Source: Terrimonas pollutisoli (lineage in GTDB: Bacteria; Bacteroidota; Bacteroidia; Chitinophagales; Chitinophagaceae). Taken from it: a stretch of 64,000 bases of DNA. Below, piece after piece: positions 51,843 through 61,552 of the stretch. The notes under the pieces are model-generated. The model did no database searches. It saw nothing but the letters and a program-made list of their open reading frames with translations, and was not told the origin of the DNA. A program made the position numbers and the translations under genes. The stretch spans positions 62,001 through 126,000 of the forward strand of contig NZ_JARKNA010000012.1 of the NCBI RefSeq assembly GCF_029360765.1, read 5' to 3'. Position 1 is the stretch's first letter. Every line of letters begins with the position of its first letter.

Positions 51843-52883
51843 TTATTCAACCTTATTGGCGATCGCCAGTTCAGTTGTCTTTTTTATACTCAACTTATAC
51901 CGAAGAACAATATCATCGTTGTATAAAATGTACAACCATTGAATGGTCGGTGAGTTGACAACATAAGAATAGTTTGTTTTCATGCCTACACCGTTTAGTG
52001 GTATTAACAAAGCCGAAGTGGTGGTTGAATAGAGGGTTGTGTCGAGAAAAGGATCACTGCTTACACTCATGTCTTTTAGAGCATCCGATGTTTCAAGTTG
52101 CAATTGAAGTGTATCACCAAGCGATGCTTCGATTACGCCTCTTTCCGGCAGGTAGGCTGTTATTTGATATTTGGAAAACGATTTTTGCTTAAATGGTGAG
52201 TGGCGAAACTCCGGCATTAGCGGTGGATCATCCATCAATGTCCACCGAAGATCATCCGGGTAGTGTTCACGAATGAACTGTTCCGGCGCCGTTAAAAAAT
52301 ATTGTTCGTCCAACTGTCGAACAAAGTCATTGCCATGCCAGCTGATATAACCGCTTGCCCAGGTTACATCTAATAATTTCCATACACTGTCGATCAGCAC
52401 TGCATTCCAGGAATGATTGGGCCTGAATCGCTGAATGCGTTTGGTAGACTCCGTACGGGCATATCCATGAATCACTTCAGCTTGTATGCCGCTGTAGCTG
52501 CACAGTGTTTTAAAAAGCCGGGCATAGCCGTCGCATACGGCGACTCTTTCATCCAATACATTTTCAGCTACCCTTTCATCCAGTGGTTTTAGTGCTGCGG
52601 TATCATTGCCATCATCCTCAATAACCGGTATTGCTGTCCTTCTGCGGAAACGTGAAGGAACGGATGGCCTCGTTCTGTAATCAATGTTGGCGGTGATCCA
52701 GTAAAAAATGGCTTTTACTTTTTCCAGATCGGTGGTACAATTCAATGTCAACTCCTGTGCTAGCCCTTCTGGAGTGATAACAGTATTTTGTTTCTTTTTT
52801 TCTTTTCCATTCTTATCCTGCAAACTCTGTGAAAAGGCAGAATAGGAAATAAGGATAAGACCCAAAAAGATGCTTCGCTTCAT
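51843..52883 (-). CDS. Secreted transglutaminase-like cysteine peptidase
   Basis: A 346-aa protein with a signal peptide (MKRSIFLGLILISYSAFSQ). Transglutaminase core: catalytic Cys117 in RVAVCDGYARLFKTLC, His157 in RPNHSWNAVLID and Asp172 in LLDVTWASG. Preceded by the KAIFYWITANIDY motif typical of the family. The C-terminal ~130 residues form a beta domain. Most likely a periplasmic cysteine protease or an amide hydrolase (kyphoscoliosis-type), not a cross-linker. Confidence 0.9.
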   Translation of the reverse strand: MKRSIFLGLILISYSAFSQSLQDKNGKEKKKQNTVITPEGLAQELTLNCTTDLEKVKAIFYWITANIDYRTRPSVPSRFRRRTAIPVIEDDGNDTAALKPLDERVAENVLDERVAVCDGYARLFKTLCSYSGIQAEVIHGYARTESTKRIQRFRPNHSWNAVLIDSVWKLLDVTWASGYISWHGNDFVRQLDEQYFLTAPEQFIREHYPDDLRWTLMDDPPLMPEFRHSPFKQKSFSKYQITAYLPERGVIEASLGDTLQLQLETSDALKDMSVSSDPFLDTTLYSTTTSALLIPLNGVGMKTNYSYVVNSPTIQWLYILYNDDIVLRYKLSIKKTTELAIANKVE

Positions 52884-52951
52884 AAACGAGGAGTAACCAT
52901 TATAAAGTTACAATTTATCAGCATCTCCCGATGAATGGTAAACCGGCTCGG

Positions 52952-54061
52952 TTATTTTTTCTTAGATCTGTCAATCACATCCAACAAGCCTCCCCTGGTT
53001 TTATCAAGGGTGAGCTCCCAAAACATAATGCCTTTTAAGCCTTTGTCGATAGCATACTTTGTTTTTGCTTCGATAGAAACCGGATCGTCAAAGGTGGCAA
53101 ATGTTTTTTTAGCCATGTTGTACGCATATGCTGCCCCTGAAATGGTATCCCTGTAAAAAACAAAACCGTCGTCTTTAGAAAGACGGCTATCGAACTGCCG
53201 GTAAGAAATAAAACTTTTGAACTTACCCGGCTGATATAAACCATTATTCACCGAATCTACATTTTCCCATGTACGGGCATAAAAGGCCGCCCCGATCACA
53301 ATTTTATTGGCCGGCACACCCAGGGATGTCAGGTAAGTTATTGCGTTATCAGCAGACTCGACCTGTTCAGGAGTTGAATACAGGGGTGTGTGATGCCCGG
53401 TTCTTGTACTATATCCATTTACCAGGTCATAACTCATCAGGTTTACATAATCCACCACCGGCATTACTTCCTTCCAGTCAATCGACTCCTGTAAAAATTT
53501 TGGAAATCCTCCTGCCGCAAAACTGATATCATGTTTGTTTCCCAAACTATTCCGCAGATCCTTTACGAGAGCGGTAAAGTTGGCTTTATCTTCTAACTTA
53601 AAAGCATGTCCCGGATGACCCTCTATTGCAGGGTACTCCCAATCAAGATCAATACCATCTGTTTTAAAATAATCGTTGACTTCTTTCACGGAACGGGCAA
53701 ATGCTTTTCTGCCCTCATCGGTTGAAAAAACCGGTGAACAAAATTCACAACCTCCCCAGCCTCCGAGAGATAATAATACCTTCAATTTGGTGTTCTTTTT
53801 TTTCAATGAAACGAGTTTCCTGATTGTTGCAGAATCGCCTTTGTTGTCAACATTCAACCGGTTTCCCTTGAGATGACAGAAACTATAAATGATATGCGTC
53901 AGTTTTTCTACGGGGTAATTGTCAATAGTTGTATTGTCGCCCGAGTAATAAGCAATCACTGCCAATTCATTTCTGTCATCACCGGGTGAGTTTTTTATAA
54001 AGGCAAAAAGGAAAAGCGATATAAACATCAATGCCGTTAGCCAATAAACTATCTTTTTCAT
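52952..54061 (-). CDS. Family 18 glycoside hydrolase (chitinase)
   Basis: A 369-aa protein with an N-terminal hydrophobic signal or anchor (IVYWLTALMFISLFLFAFI). The catalytic motif DGIDLDWEYP spans residues 135-144 with Glu142 as acid/base. Other GH18 landmarks: VLLSLGGWGGC near residue 96, VDYVNLMSYDLVNGYS, and the C-terminal GIMFWELTLD. It hydrolyses beta-1,4-linked N-acetylglucosamine in chitin. A single domain without a binding module. Confidence 0.94.
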   Translation of the reverse strand: MKKIVYWLTALMFISLFLFAFIKNSPGDDRNELAVIAYYSGDNTTIDNYPVEKLTHIIYSFCHLKGNRLNVDNKGDSATIRKLVSLKKKNTKLKVLLSLGGWGGCEFCSPVFSTDEGRKAFARSVKEVNDYFKTDGIDLDWEYPAIEGHPGHAFKLEDKANFTALVKDLRNSLGNKHDISFAAGGFPKFLQESIDWKEVMPVVDYVNLMSYDLVNGYSTRTGHHTPLYSTPEQVESADNAITYLTSLGVPANKIVIGAAFYARTWENVDSVNNGLYQPGKFKSFISYRQFDSRLSKDDGFVFYRDTISGAAYAYNMAKKTFATFDDPVSIEAKTKYAIDKGLKGIMFWELTLDKTRGGLLDVIDRSKKK

Positions 54062-54101
54062 CCGTACAGTTTTATAGGAGCCAATTTAATTCAAAAACCA
54101 A

Positions 54102-54446
54102 CTATGCGTTCGGAAAATATTTTTTTACGAGGGTAGCCGGTGCAACGGTTTTCCATGCGGTAGTCAATGCGTCAACCAACATTGCCTTTTTGACCTTTTT
54201 TAAATTGATCATGGTCCAACCCTGGCGGCCCCAGCCGCCTGGAACTGGATAAATGACTGTTGTGTCAAAGGCACAAAAAACCGATTGATCAACCAGGGAA
54301 AGTTTTATCACCATTACATGTTTGCCGACATGCAGGACAGCCAGCACTTTGTTCCTGATACGAAAGTCAGGCTTTTCAAAATGAGATTTTTCTTCCACTT
54401 CAGGAAGAGAAAGAGCTAGTTGCCTGGCTGCAGGAAGAGAAATCAT
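54102..54446 (-). CDS. MmcQ/YjbR family protein
   Basis: A 114-aa protein of the MmcQ/YjbR double-wing fold: ARQLALSLPEVEEKSHFEKPDFRIRNKVLAVLHVGKHVMVIKL, then a GGWGRQGWTMINLKKVKKAMLVDALTTAWKTVAP end. DNA-binding is suggested by family and fold only. Length typical. Confidence 0.88.
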   Translation of the reverse strand: MISLPAARQLALSLPEVEEKSHFEKPDFRIRNKVLAVLHVGKHVMVIKLSLVDQSVFCAFDTTVIYPVPGGWGRQGWTMINLKKVKKAMLVDALTTAWKTVAPATLVKKYFPNA

Positions 54447-54535
54447 TTTATCGTGGATTAATTTATTTAACTAAACCAGTGGAATAGGGGTCGATTCTCA
54501 GCAAACACTTATCGAATGGGCGGTCTCACAACTTT

Positions 54536-55063
54536 CTATCTACCTGCCCTGAGCAGTTTATAAATCTTTATTGCTGACATCAGCAATACCACAAAAAGAA
54601 TCAGCCCCACCAGTCCCCAAACAAAACTGAGATTTTGCTTAACCACAACAAGCATTACAACTGCAACCAGAAATATTGTAGCTACTTCATTCCAGATCCG
54701 CAATTGCTGTGAACTGTACCTGAACTTTCCCTCACTCTGTTGTTTATAAATTGCATGTAATGAAAAATGATAAATATATAAGCCAAGGACAAAACAAAGT
54801 TTGATCAGCAGCCATTGTGGAAACGAATCAAACAAATAAAACAGCCAACCGCCGAGAACAAGTGTAAGGATTGCCGAGGGCCATGTGATGCCGAACCATA
54901 ATCTTTTTATCATTATGGCAAACTGCTTTTGCAAAATACTTTTTTCGGGTTCAGTCTTTTCATTAGCCTCGGTGTTATAAATAAACAATCTTACGATGTA
55001 AAACATCCCGCTAAACCAGGTAACGATAAAAATAATATGCAGGGCTTTTATGTACAGGTACAT
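54536..55063 (-). CDS. hemJ: HemJ protoporphyrinogen IX oxidase
   Basis: A 175-aa integral membrane protein of the HemJ (UPF0093) family. Visible: the opening YLYIKALHIIFIVTWFSGMFYIVRLFIY with the essential His, a second motif RLWFGITWPSAILTLVLGGWLFY, and KLCFVLGLYIYHFSLHAIY. It oxidises protoporphyrinogen IX to protoporphyrin IX in the last-but-one step of heme synthesis. Its placement next to hemH, divergent from the rest of the pathway, supports the assignment. Confidence 0.93.
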   Translation of the reverse strand: MYLYIKALHIIFIVTWFSGMFYIVRLFIYNTEANEKTEPEKSILQKQFAIMIKRLWFGITWPSAILTLVLGGWLFYLFDSFPQWLLIKLCFVLGLYIYHFSLHAIYKQQSEGKFRYSSQQLRIWNEVATIFLVAVVMLVVVKQNLSFVWGLVGLILFVVLLMSAIKIYKLLRAGR

Positions 55064-55068
55064 GAAAG

Positions 55069-55174
55069 AGGTTTAAAGTTTAAAAGTTCAAGGTTTAAAG
55101 TTTATCAGGCGTTGAAGTATGTGTTGGTGCGAACACAATTTTAACTATTAAACAAACTTAAACCCTTAAACTCG
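55069..55174. repeat. Purine-rich direct repeats between hemJ and hemH
   Basis: GTTTAAAGTTTAAAAGTTC and GGTTTAAAGTTTATC (55071-55105) face an imperfect inverted segment AAACAAACTTAAACCCTTAA (55150-55169). They fill the whole hemJ-hemH spacer, from 6 nt before the hemJ start to directly after the hemH stop. Confidence 0.6.
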
Positions 55175-56218
55175 TCAGGCTAACAACATGTCCTTTTTAC
55201 CGCTATTGATTTCCTCCACCCAGTTCTTCAATGTAGAAACCCATAACGGATGTGTATTTAAACAAGGGATCATTTTATAAGACTCACCGCCAGCCTGCAT
55301 GAAAACCTCTTTGCCTCTTTCCTCTATTTCTTCCAGTGTTTCCAGGCAATCACTCACGAAAGCGGGACAAAGTATCAGCAATTTTTTTATCCCTTCTTTT
55401 GGCATTTGCTCCAGGCGAATATCTGTAAAGGGCTCCAGCCATCCTTTGCCCAGCCGGGATTGAAAAGATATACTGTATCCATCAGCGGGCACAGTCAATT
55501 GTTGCATCACCAATTTTGTTGTTTCAAAGACTTGCCGCTTATAACATGTAGAGTATCCTGCCGATCCAGGAACACACTCTCCATTGGTAGCAACACATTT
55601 TTGCAGCGAGACAGGATCATTTCTGTGGATATGCCTGGCCGGAATACCATGATAGCTGAATAAGATATGATCATAGGGCTGGTCAAGATAAGGCCTGATA
55701 TTTTCTGCTAAGGCATTGATGTAAGAAGGTTCATCAAAAAAAGGTTTGATAAACCGAAGACTAAACGGATATTTTTTTTCGCGGTGCGTTTTTTTGGCGT
55801 GTTCGACAGCAGTTTCGTAAGAAGACATGGCATAATGCGGATACAACGGCACAGCTATTACTTCTTCCAATGCTGGCTCTCTTTTGAGCAATTCATCAAA
55901 TCCCCTGGCAGGTGTCAGGCTGCCATACCGCATCGCAATTTCTACAGGCTCACTGATCTGCTGCTGCAGTGCCTGCTGTAATTGTTTGGTGAGCACTACT
56001 AACGGTGATCCTTCTTTTGTCCAGATAGTTTTATAAGCTTCTGCAGACTTCGCCGCACGGAAAGGTGTGATAATTCCTTTCACCAATAACAAGCGAAGCA
56101 GCCACGGTTTATCGATCACTCTTTCATCCATCAGGAATTCATCCAGGTAACGCTTTACATCTTTTACTTCTGTTGAATCCGGTGAACCTAAATTCATTAA
56201 TAGTATGCCTCTCTTCAT
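55175..56218 (-). CDS. hemH: Ferrochelatase
   Basis: A 347-aa enzyme that inserts Fe2+ into protoporphyrin IX, the final step to protoheme. Motifs: MKRGILLMNLGSPDSTEVKDVKRYLDEFL, the catalytic-His region ILFSYHGIPARHIHRNDP (His190), YSISFQSRLGKGWLEPFTD and LLILCPAFVSDCLETLEEI (second Glu). Length is normal for bacterial ferrochelatases. Followed on the same strand by hemJ. Confidence 0.96.
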   Translation of the reverse strand: MKRGILLMNLGSPDSTEVKDVKRYLDEFLMDERVIDKPWLLRLLLVKGIITPFRAAKSAEAYKTIWTKEGSPLVVLTKQLQQALQQQISEPVEIAMRYGSLTPARGFDELLKREPALEEVIAVPLYPHYAMSSYETAVEHAKKTHREKKYPFSLRFIKPFFDEPSYINALAENIRPYLDQPYDHILFSYHGIPARHIHRNDPVSLQKCVATNGECVPGSAGYSTCYKRQVFETTKLVMQQLTVPADGYSISFQSRLGKGWLEPFTDIRLEQMPKEGIKKLLILCPAFVSDCLETLEEIEERGKEVFMQAGGESYKMIPCLNTHPLWVSTLKNWVEEINSGKKDMLLA

Positions 56219-56477
56219 AATTCAAAACCGATTATAAGTGGGCAAAGGTAATTACTCTGTTTAAACAGTGAGTTGTGGAAAGCGAATAGCAAAGAATATT
56301 TTTGTTGCGGCAGGCAACGGTGCATTTGCTATTTCCGTTTATACTCCGCAATTCACTTCCCTGATTTTGCGAAATAATTCATACGATAATTGTCAGCTCT
56401 CATCCTGATTTTTATCAATTCATGACTAAAATGACATTGCAATGACAGTATTTTTCGCAACTTGGGGATGTCAACGG

Positions 56478-56485
56478 TATTTTTG
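56478..56485 (+). promoter_or_regulatory. Candidate -7 element of the hem operon
   Basis: TATTTTTG, matching the Bacteroidota consensus TAnnTTTG, lies 26 bp before the hemA ATG. I could not find a -33 TTG at the preferred 19-bp spacing, so this is a weak call. Confidence 0.35.
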
Positions 56486-56511
56486 CACAACCATTTAAGC
56501 GACATAAGATA

Positions 56512-57750
56512 ATGACTGCACACCGGGCCACTGACATATCAAAGTTTTATGCGATAGGGATCAACTACAAGAAAAGTAATGCCACCACCCGTGGTTTATT
56601 TGCTATCAGCCCTGAACAATATGCGGCTGCACTTGAAATGGCTCCCGGGTATGGGCTGAATGAATTGTTTATTCTTTCCACCTGTAATCGTACCGAGGTG
56701 TATGGTTTTGCTGATAATGCACAACAACTCATCAACCTGCTTTGCTCACAAACAAAGGGAGATTTCAATACGTTTAATGATCTGGCTTATATCAAACATG
56801 GCAAGCAGGCCATCCAGCATTTATTTGATGTAAGCGCCGGTCTCGATTCGCAGATATTAGGTGATTACGAAATTGTGGGACAGATCAAAGCTGCGGTGAA
56901 ATTTGCAAAGCAACATGGTTTTATCGGAACATTTTTAGAACGATTATTCAATGCTGTATTGCAATCATCGAAGGCTATAAAAAATGAAACTGCCATCAGC
57001 GGCGGCACCATTTCTGTTTCGTTTGCGGCGGTTCAATATATCCGGGAAAAAGTATTGGATGTTGCAGGCAAAAAAATAATGTTGCTGGGTACAGGTAAGA
57101 TTGGCCGCAATACCTGCAAAAACCTGGTGGACTACCTGGATACAAAAAATATTACGCTTGTTAATCGTACTGAAGAGAAAGCGGCGGAACTGGCTGTTGA
57201 GCTCGGGCTGCAGCATGCACCGGTTGATGAACTAGCGCAGCAAATAGAAAGCTCAGAAATTATCCTGGTTGCCACCAATGCATCAACGCCTACTATTCTT
57301 CACTCACATTTGGAAGGTAAGGGTGAAAAACTGATCATCGACCTGTCTGTTCCTTACAACGTTGAGGATGCTGCCCAGGAGTTGCCCAATGTACACCTGG
57401 TAAATATTGATGACCTGTCGAAAATCAACGACGAAACACTGGCAAAACGCAAGGCGGAAGTGCCAAAAGCAAAAAGCATTATCACGAAACATATGGCTGA
57501 ATTCGCGGACTGGCTGATGATGCGCAAACATGCTCCAATTTTAAAAGCGGTTAAAATAAAGCTGAAAGAAATTCATACCTCTCCATTATTTTCCAACTAC
57601 ACTACAACTGCTAATTTTGCCGGAAAGGATCCCGATGAAAAAATTCAACGGGTGATAAATGGAATGGCATCAAAAATTCGTCTCCAAAATCAGGGTGGCT
57701 GTAATTATATTGAAGCGATCAATGAATTTATAGCTTCCGAGGCAAGCTGA
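56512..57750 (+). CDS. hemA: Glutamyl-tRNA reductase
   Basis: A 412-aa NADPH-dependent enzyme forming glutamate-1-semialdehyde from glutamyl-tRNA, the first committed step. The active-site Cys58 is in FILSTCNRTEVYGF, and the NADPH-binding motif GTGKIG is at 193-198. The domain order (catalytic, NADPH, dimerisation) and length are typical. First gene of a plus-strand heme operon with hemC starting 1 bp after its stop. Confidence 0.96.
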   Translation: MTAHRATDISKFYAIGINYKKSNATTRGLFAISPEQYAAALEMAPGYGLNELFILSTCNRTEVYGFADNAQQLINLLCSQTKGDFNTFNDLAYIKHGKQAIQHLFDVSAGLDSQILGDYEIVGQIKAAVKFAKQHGFIGTFLERLFNAVLQSSKAIKNETAISGGTISVSFAAVQYIREKVLDVAGKKIMLLGTGKIGRNTCKNLVDYLDTKNITLVNRTEEKAAELAVELGLQHAPVDELAQQIESSEIILVATNASTPTILHSHLEGKGEKLIIDLSVPYNVEDAAQELPNVHLVNIDDLSKINDETLAKRKAEVPKAKSIITKHMAEFADWLMMRKHAPILKAVKIKLKEIHTSPLFSNYTTTANFAGKDPDEKIQRVINGMASKIRLQNQGGCNYIEAINEFIASEAS

Positions 57751-57751
57751 A

Positions 57752-58678
57752 ATGACAAATAAGATTATTCGTATCGGCACAAGGGAAAGTCAATTAGCTG
57801 TGTGGCAAGCCACACAGGTTAAATCGCTTTTGGAGCGATATGGCTTCCCCTCTGAACTGGTGTATATAAAAAGCGAAGGCGATCTTGACCTCAAAACTCC
57901 GTTGTATGAAATGGGGGTACAAGGTATTTTCACCCGAAGCCTGGATGCTGCATTGTTAAGTGATAAAATTGATGTGGCTGTGCATTCAATGAAGGATGTG
58001 CCCACGCAATTGCCGAAAGGAATAATACAGGCGGCTGTGTTAAAACGTGGACCCGTGAATGATCTTTTGGTTTTTAAAACTGATGACCATTTTCTTCACG
58101 ACGAAAATTATGTTGCCAATATTGCTACCAGCAGCTTACGTAGAAAAGCACAATGGCTAAACAGGTATCCGCATCACCAAATACATAATCTCCGCGGCAA
58201 TGTTAATACAAGACTCCGCAAACTACATGAAGAAAATTGGGATGCAGCCATTTTTGCTCAGGCCGGTTTGGAACGGATCGATCTTCGTCCCGAAAATAGC
58301 CAGGTGATTGACTGGATGCTTCCCGCTCCGGCACAGGGAGCCATCATGGTTGTTTGCAGGAGCGATGATGAATATACTTATAAAGCCTGCCGTCATTTTA
58401 ATGATGAGATGACCGCTTTATGTGCGAAAATTGAAAGAGATTTTTTGCGGACATTAATGGGCGGCTGCTCCACTCCCATCAGCGCATTAGCTGTTGTGAA
58501 AGACAACCATATTTCTTTCAAAGGAAATATCTTATCGCTGGATGGAAGTCAAAAAAAAGAAGTAGAAAAAATTGCAGTAATCAGTGATGCTGGTGATTTG
58601 GGCAATTTGGCCGGGAAGGAATTATTAGTAAGTGGCGGACGGAAAATATTGGAGGAGATACAGCATGCTGTCAAATAA
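57752..58678 (+). CDS. hemC: Porphobilinogen deaminase
   Basis: A 308-aa hydroxymethylbilane synthase. Motifs: IRIGTRESQLAVWQATQV, DVAVHSMKDVPTQLP, ATSSLRRKAQWLNRYP and LRGNVNTRLRKL. The dipyrromethane-cofactor Cys239 is in RTLMGGCSTPISALAV. It polymerises four porphobilinogen molecules. Separated from hemA by one base and overlapping hemD by 14 bp. Confidence 0.96.
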   Translation: MTNKIIRIGTRESQLAVWQATQVKSLLERYGFPSELVYIKSEGDLDLKTPLYEMGVQGIFTRSLDAALLSDKIDVAVHSMKDVPTQLPKGIIQAAVLKRGPVNDLLVFKTDDHFLHDENYVANIATSSLRRKAQWLNRYPHHQIHNLRGNVNTRLRKLHEENWDAAIFAQAGLERIDLRPENSQVIDWMLPAPAQGAIMVVCRSDDEYTYKACRHFNDEMTALCAKIERDFLRTLMGGCSTPISALAVVKDNHISFKGNILSLDGSQKKEVEKIAVISDAGDLGNLAGKELLVSGGRKILEEIQHAVK

Positions 58679-59396
58679 GCCTTCCATATTATGCACCGGC
58701 CCGGTTGATCAATCTGCTATGCAAATGGCGGAAACTAATGATGTTGATATCGATGTTATTCCTTTTACCGAAATAAAATCCTATCCGCCGGAAACTATTC
58801 GGCCACAAATTCAATCCATATTGCAACAAAAAGCTGTGGTGGTATTTACCAGCAGCAATGCGATCAAGCCTGTTGTCCAGTCACTGGATGGTGTTACGCC
58901 TGCCTGGACTATTTATTGCATCGGCTATTCTACTTATGAATTGGCCAAACAATATTTTGGCGAAGAAAATATTAAAGGCACCGCTGGCAATGCAGCAAGC
59001 CTTGCAGCAAAGATCATTGAAGGTGGAAATACAAATGAGGTAATATTTTTTTGTGGCAATCTTCGTCGTAACGATTTGCCGGCTGCCCTTGTACAACAAA
59101 ATATAAACGTTAAAGAAATTACGGTTTATCACACATCGCTGGTACCAAAACCGATAGAAAGAGATTATGATGCAATTCTTTTTTTTAGCCCCAGCGCTGC
59201 AGAAAGTTTTTTTATTGCCAATGACCTTCCTCCAAAAACGGTGCTGTTCGTCATGGGTCACACGACTTCGGTTGAAATAAAAAAATTTTCCGCCAATAAA
59301 ATCATCAGGGGTGATGAACCCATCAAGCATAAACTTGTTATGAAGGCAGTGGAATTTGTGAAGAACAATTTTACTGCTGTTAAACAGGATTCATAA
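58665..59396 (+). CDS. hemD: Uroporphyrinogen-III synthase
   Basis: A ~243-aa protein that closes and inverts ring D of hydroxymethylbilane. The chosen start (MLSNKPSILCTG) is the ATG at 58665, behind a strong GGAGGAG ribosome-binding sequence at 58651-58657, and overlaps hemC by 14 bp; the frame is open to 58632. As usual the sequence is divergent, but VFTSSNAIKPVVQSL, YCIGYSTYELAKQYFG and AILFFSPSAAESFF fit the family. Position between hemC and hemE makes the call firm. Confidence 0.92.
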   Translation: MLSNKPSILCTGPVDQSAMQMAETNDVDIDVIPFTEIKSYPPETIRPQIQSILQQKAVVVFTSSNAIKPVVQSLDGVTPAWTIYCIGYSTYELAKQYFGEENIKGTAGNAASLAAKIIEGGNTNEVIFFCGNLRRNDLPAALVQQNINVKEITVYHTSLVPKPIERDYDAILFFSPSAAESFFIANDLPPKTVLFVMGHTTSVEIKKFSANKIIRGDEPIKHKLVMKAVEFVKNNFTAVKQDS

Positions 59397-59414
59397 ACTT
59401 ATAGCTAATAAAAC

Positions 59415-60467
59415 ATGAGCACTTTAAAAAACGATCTCTTGCTTCGGACATTGAAAGGTGAAAAGGTAGAACGTCCCCCCGTATGGATGATGCGGCAGGC
59501 CGGCCGGTATTTGCCTGAGTATATGGTATTGCGTGAGAAGTATGGATTCTTTGAACGTTGTCAAACACCTGAACTGGCTTGTGAGATAACGCTGCAGCCT
59601 GTTGATATTATCGGCGTGGATGCTGCCATTCTCTTTTCAGATATATTGGTAGTGCCGCAGGCTATGGGACTGGAAGTGCAGCTGATCGAAAGTAAAGGGC
59701 CCATTTTACCTAACCCGATAAAAAGCATCGAAGATCTTGCCCGGGTAAAAGTGCCTGATGTAAACGAAACATTGCCCTATGTTTTTGATGCCATTAAACT
59801 GATCAAGCAGGAATTAAATGGCCGGGTGCCACTGATCGGCTTTGCCGGTGCGCCATGGACATTATTGTGCTATATGGTACAGGGCAAAGGTTCCAAAACA
59901 TTTGATGAGGCTAAAATATTTTGTTATACACAACCCGAAACAGCCCATCGCCTGTTGCAAATGATCACAGATACTACCATCGCTTACCTGCAAAAACAAA
60001 TTGAAGCAGGCGCGGATGTAGTCCAGATTTTTGATTCATGGGGTGGGTTACTAGGCCCAGCAGATTTTGAAGAATTTTCATTGAAATACATCCGGCAAAT
60101 CGTCAGGGCTGTAAAGGATATGGCTCCTGTAATCGTTTTTGCAAAAGGAGCCTGGCATAGCTTGGAAGCCATGTCGGCAACTGGTGCGACAGCGCTGGGA
60201 ATAGATTGGTGCATCACAGCACAAATGGCAAGACAGCTCGCCGGTCCTGATATTGTTTTACAGGGAAATTTTGACCCGGCGAAATTGTTGTCGCCGATCC
60301 CTGTTATTAAAAAAGAAGTGAAACAAATGCTCACAGCTTTCGGCGGACAAAAACATATTGCCAACCTGGGACATGGCATTTTACCCAATGTGCCGGTCGA
60401 TCATGCCAGGGCTTTTGTTGATACGGTGAAAGAATTTGAAAAAGAAAGAACCGTGATTGAAGCCTAA
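59415..60467 (+). CDS. hemE: Uroporphyrinogen decarboxylase
   Basis: A 350-aa cytoplasmic enzyme that removes four acetate carboxyls to give coproporphyrinogen III. Signature PPVWMMRQAGRYLPEY at the start, ILFSDILVVPQAMGLEV, GFAGAPWTLLCYMVQG, and the final FGGQKHIANLGHGILPNVPVDHARAFVD. The catalytic Asp is in LFSDI. Full length; 18 bp after hemD. Confidence 0.97.
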   Translation: MSTLKNDLLLRTLKGEKVERPPVWMMRQAGRYLPEYMVLREKYGFFERCQTPELACEITLQPVDIIGVDAAILFSDILVVPQAMGLEVQLIESKGPILPNPIKSIEDLARVKVPDVNETLPYVFDAIKLIKQELNGRVPLIGFAGAPWTLLCYMVQGKGSKTFDEAKIFCYTQPETAHRLLQMITDTTIAYLQKQIEAGADVVQIFDSWGGLLGPADFEEFSLKYIRQIVRAVKDMAPVIVFAKGAWHSLEAMSATGATALGIDWCITAQMARQLAGPDIVLQGNFDPAKLLSPIPVIKKEVKQMLTAFGGQKHIANLGHGILPNVPVDHARAFVDTVKEFEKERTVIEA

Positions 60468-60513
60468 CCATTCTTAACTTAGACCATTCGGTCCTGATTA
60501 TAAATAAATTCCA

Positions 60514-61443
60514 GTGAGTACAACACTTGCATATCCATTAAAAGATTTGTGGATCCATTACATCCAGGATCTGCAAAACCGAATTTGCAACGCACTACAG
60601 CATGAAGATGGGAAGGCCAGCTTTCTGGTTGACAGGTGGGAAAGAGACGGTGGTGGCGGTGGTGATACAAGGGTTATCGCCAATGGCAATGTTTTTGAAA
60701 AAGGAGGAGTCAACACGTCTGTTGTTCATGGTGATGTTACTGATATCATGCGCAAACAACTTAATATCGACGGGCATAAATGGTTTGCTTGTGGTTTATC
60801 ACTGGTGATTCACCCGCTCAACCCTTATGTACCTACAGTGCATGCTAACTGGCGATATTTCGAATTGTATGATGAGTCAAATAAGATTATTGACCGCTGG
60901 TTCGGTGGCGGCACTGACCTAACTCCCTATTATCTTTTCGAAGAGGATGCAAAGCATTTTCATCATACCTTAAAAAACACCATTGATCCCTTCGGCCTGG
61001 AACTATATCCGCAATACAAAAAAAATTGCGATGAATATTTTTCCAATACACATCGCGGTAACGAGATGCGTGGCATAGGAGGAGTTTTTTATGATTACCT
61101 GAAACCGGCTAATGAACAGGATAACGAAAAGCTGTTTTTGTTTCAACAGGCAAATGGGAACGCTTTTCTTCATGCCTATCTTCCTATCGTTGCACGAAGA
61201 AAACATACACCCTATGCTGAAAGAGAAGTTGAATGGCAGGAAATGAGGCGTGGCCGGTATGTAGAATTCAATTTACTACATGACCGTGGAACTATTTTTG
61301 GTTTGAAGACCAATGGCCGTACAGAAAGTATCTTGATGAGTTTACCACCAAGGGCACGTTGGGCTTACGATTATCATCCTGAAGCGGGAAGCGAAGAAGA
61401 GAAATTGTTGGAAGCTTGTTTACATCCGAGAGATTGGGTTTAA
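60514..61443 (+). CDS. hemF: Oxygen-dependent coproporphyrinogen III oxidase
   Basis: A 309-aa enzyme oxidising coproporphyrinogen III to protoporphyrinogen IX with O2. It begins with a GTG (60514). Landmarks: RDGGGGGDTRVIANGNVFEKGGVN, HANWRYFEL, FGGGTDLTPYYLFEEDAKHFHHTLK and RRGRYVEFNLLHDRGTIFGLKTNGR. Choosing HemF and not the radical-SAM HemN indicates an aerobic lifestyle. Its stop is 6 bp before the repeat cassette. Confidence 0.96.
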   Translation: MSTTLAYPLKDLWIHYIQDLQNRICNALQHEDGKASFLVDRWERDGGGGGDTRVIANGNVFEKGGVNTSVVHGDVTDIMRKQLNIDGHKWFACGLSLVIHPLNPYVPTVHANWRYFELYDESNKIIDRWFGGGTDLTPYYLFEEDAKHFHHTLKNTIDPFGLELYPQYKKNCDEYFSNTHRGNEMRGIGGVFYDYLKPANEQDNEKLFLFQQANGNAFLHAYLPIVARRKHTPYAEREVEWQEMRRGRYVEFNLLHDRGTIFGLKTNGRTESILMSLPPRARWAYDYHPEAGSEEEKLLEACLHPRDWV

Positions 61444-61448
61444 ATGTT

Positions 61449-61541
61449 TGATGTCGAATTAGTGATGTCTGATTTGAGGATGTCTGATTTACAGGGATAA
61501 AATCATACATCAGACATGAGCAAATCATACATCAGAAATAA
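61449..61541. repeat. Left repeat cluster of the IVP cassette (GATGTCTGATTT family)
   Basis: Direct copies of GATGTCTGATTT at 61464-61475 and 61479-61490, with a degenerate copy at about 61450-61461, are followed by the opposite orientation, AATCATACATCAGACAT at 61501-61517 and AAATCATACATCAGA at 61522-61536. The arms are imperfect reverse complements, so the block can fold into a hairpin. Confidence 0.85.
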
Positions 61542-61552
61542 AAGCCTATTCT

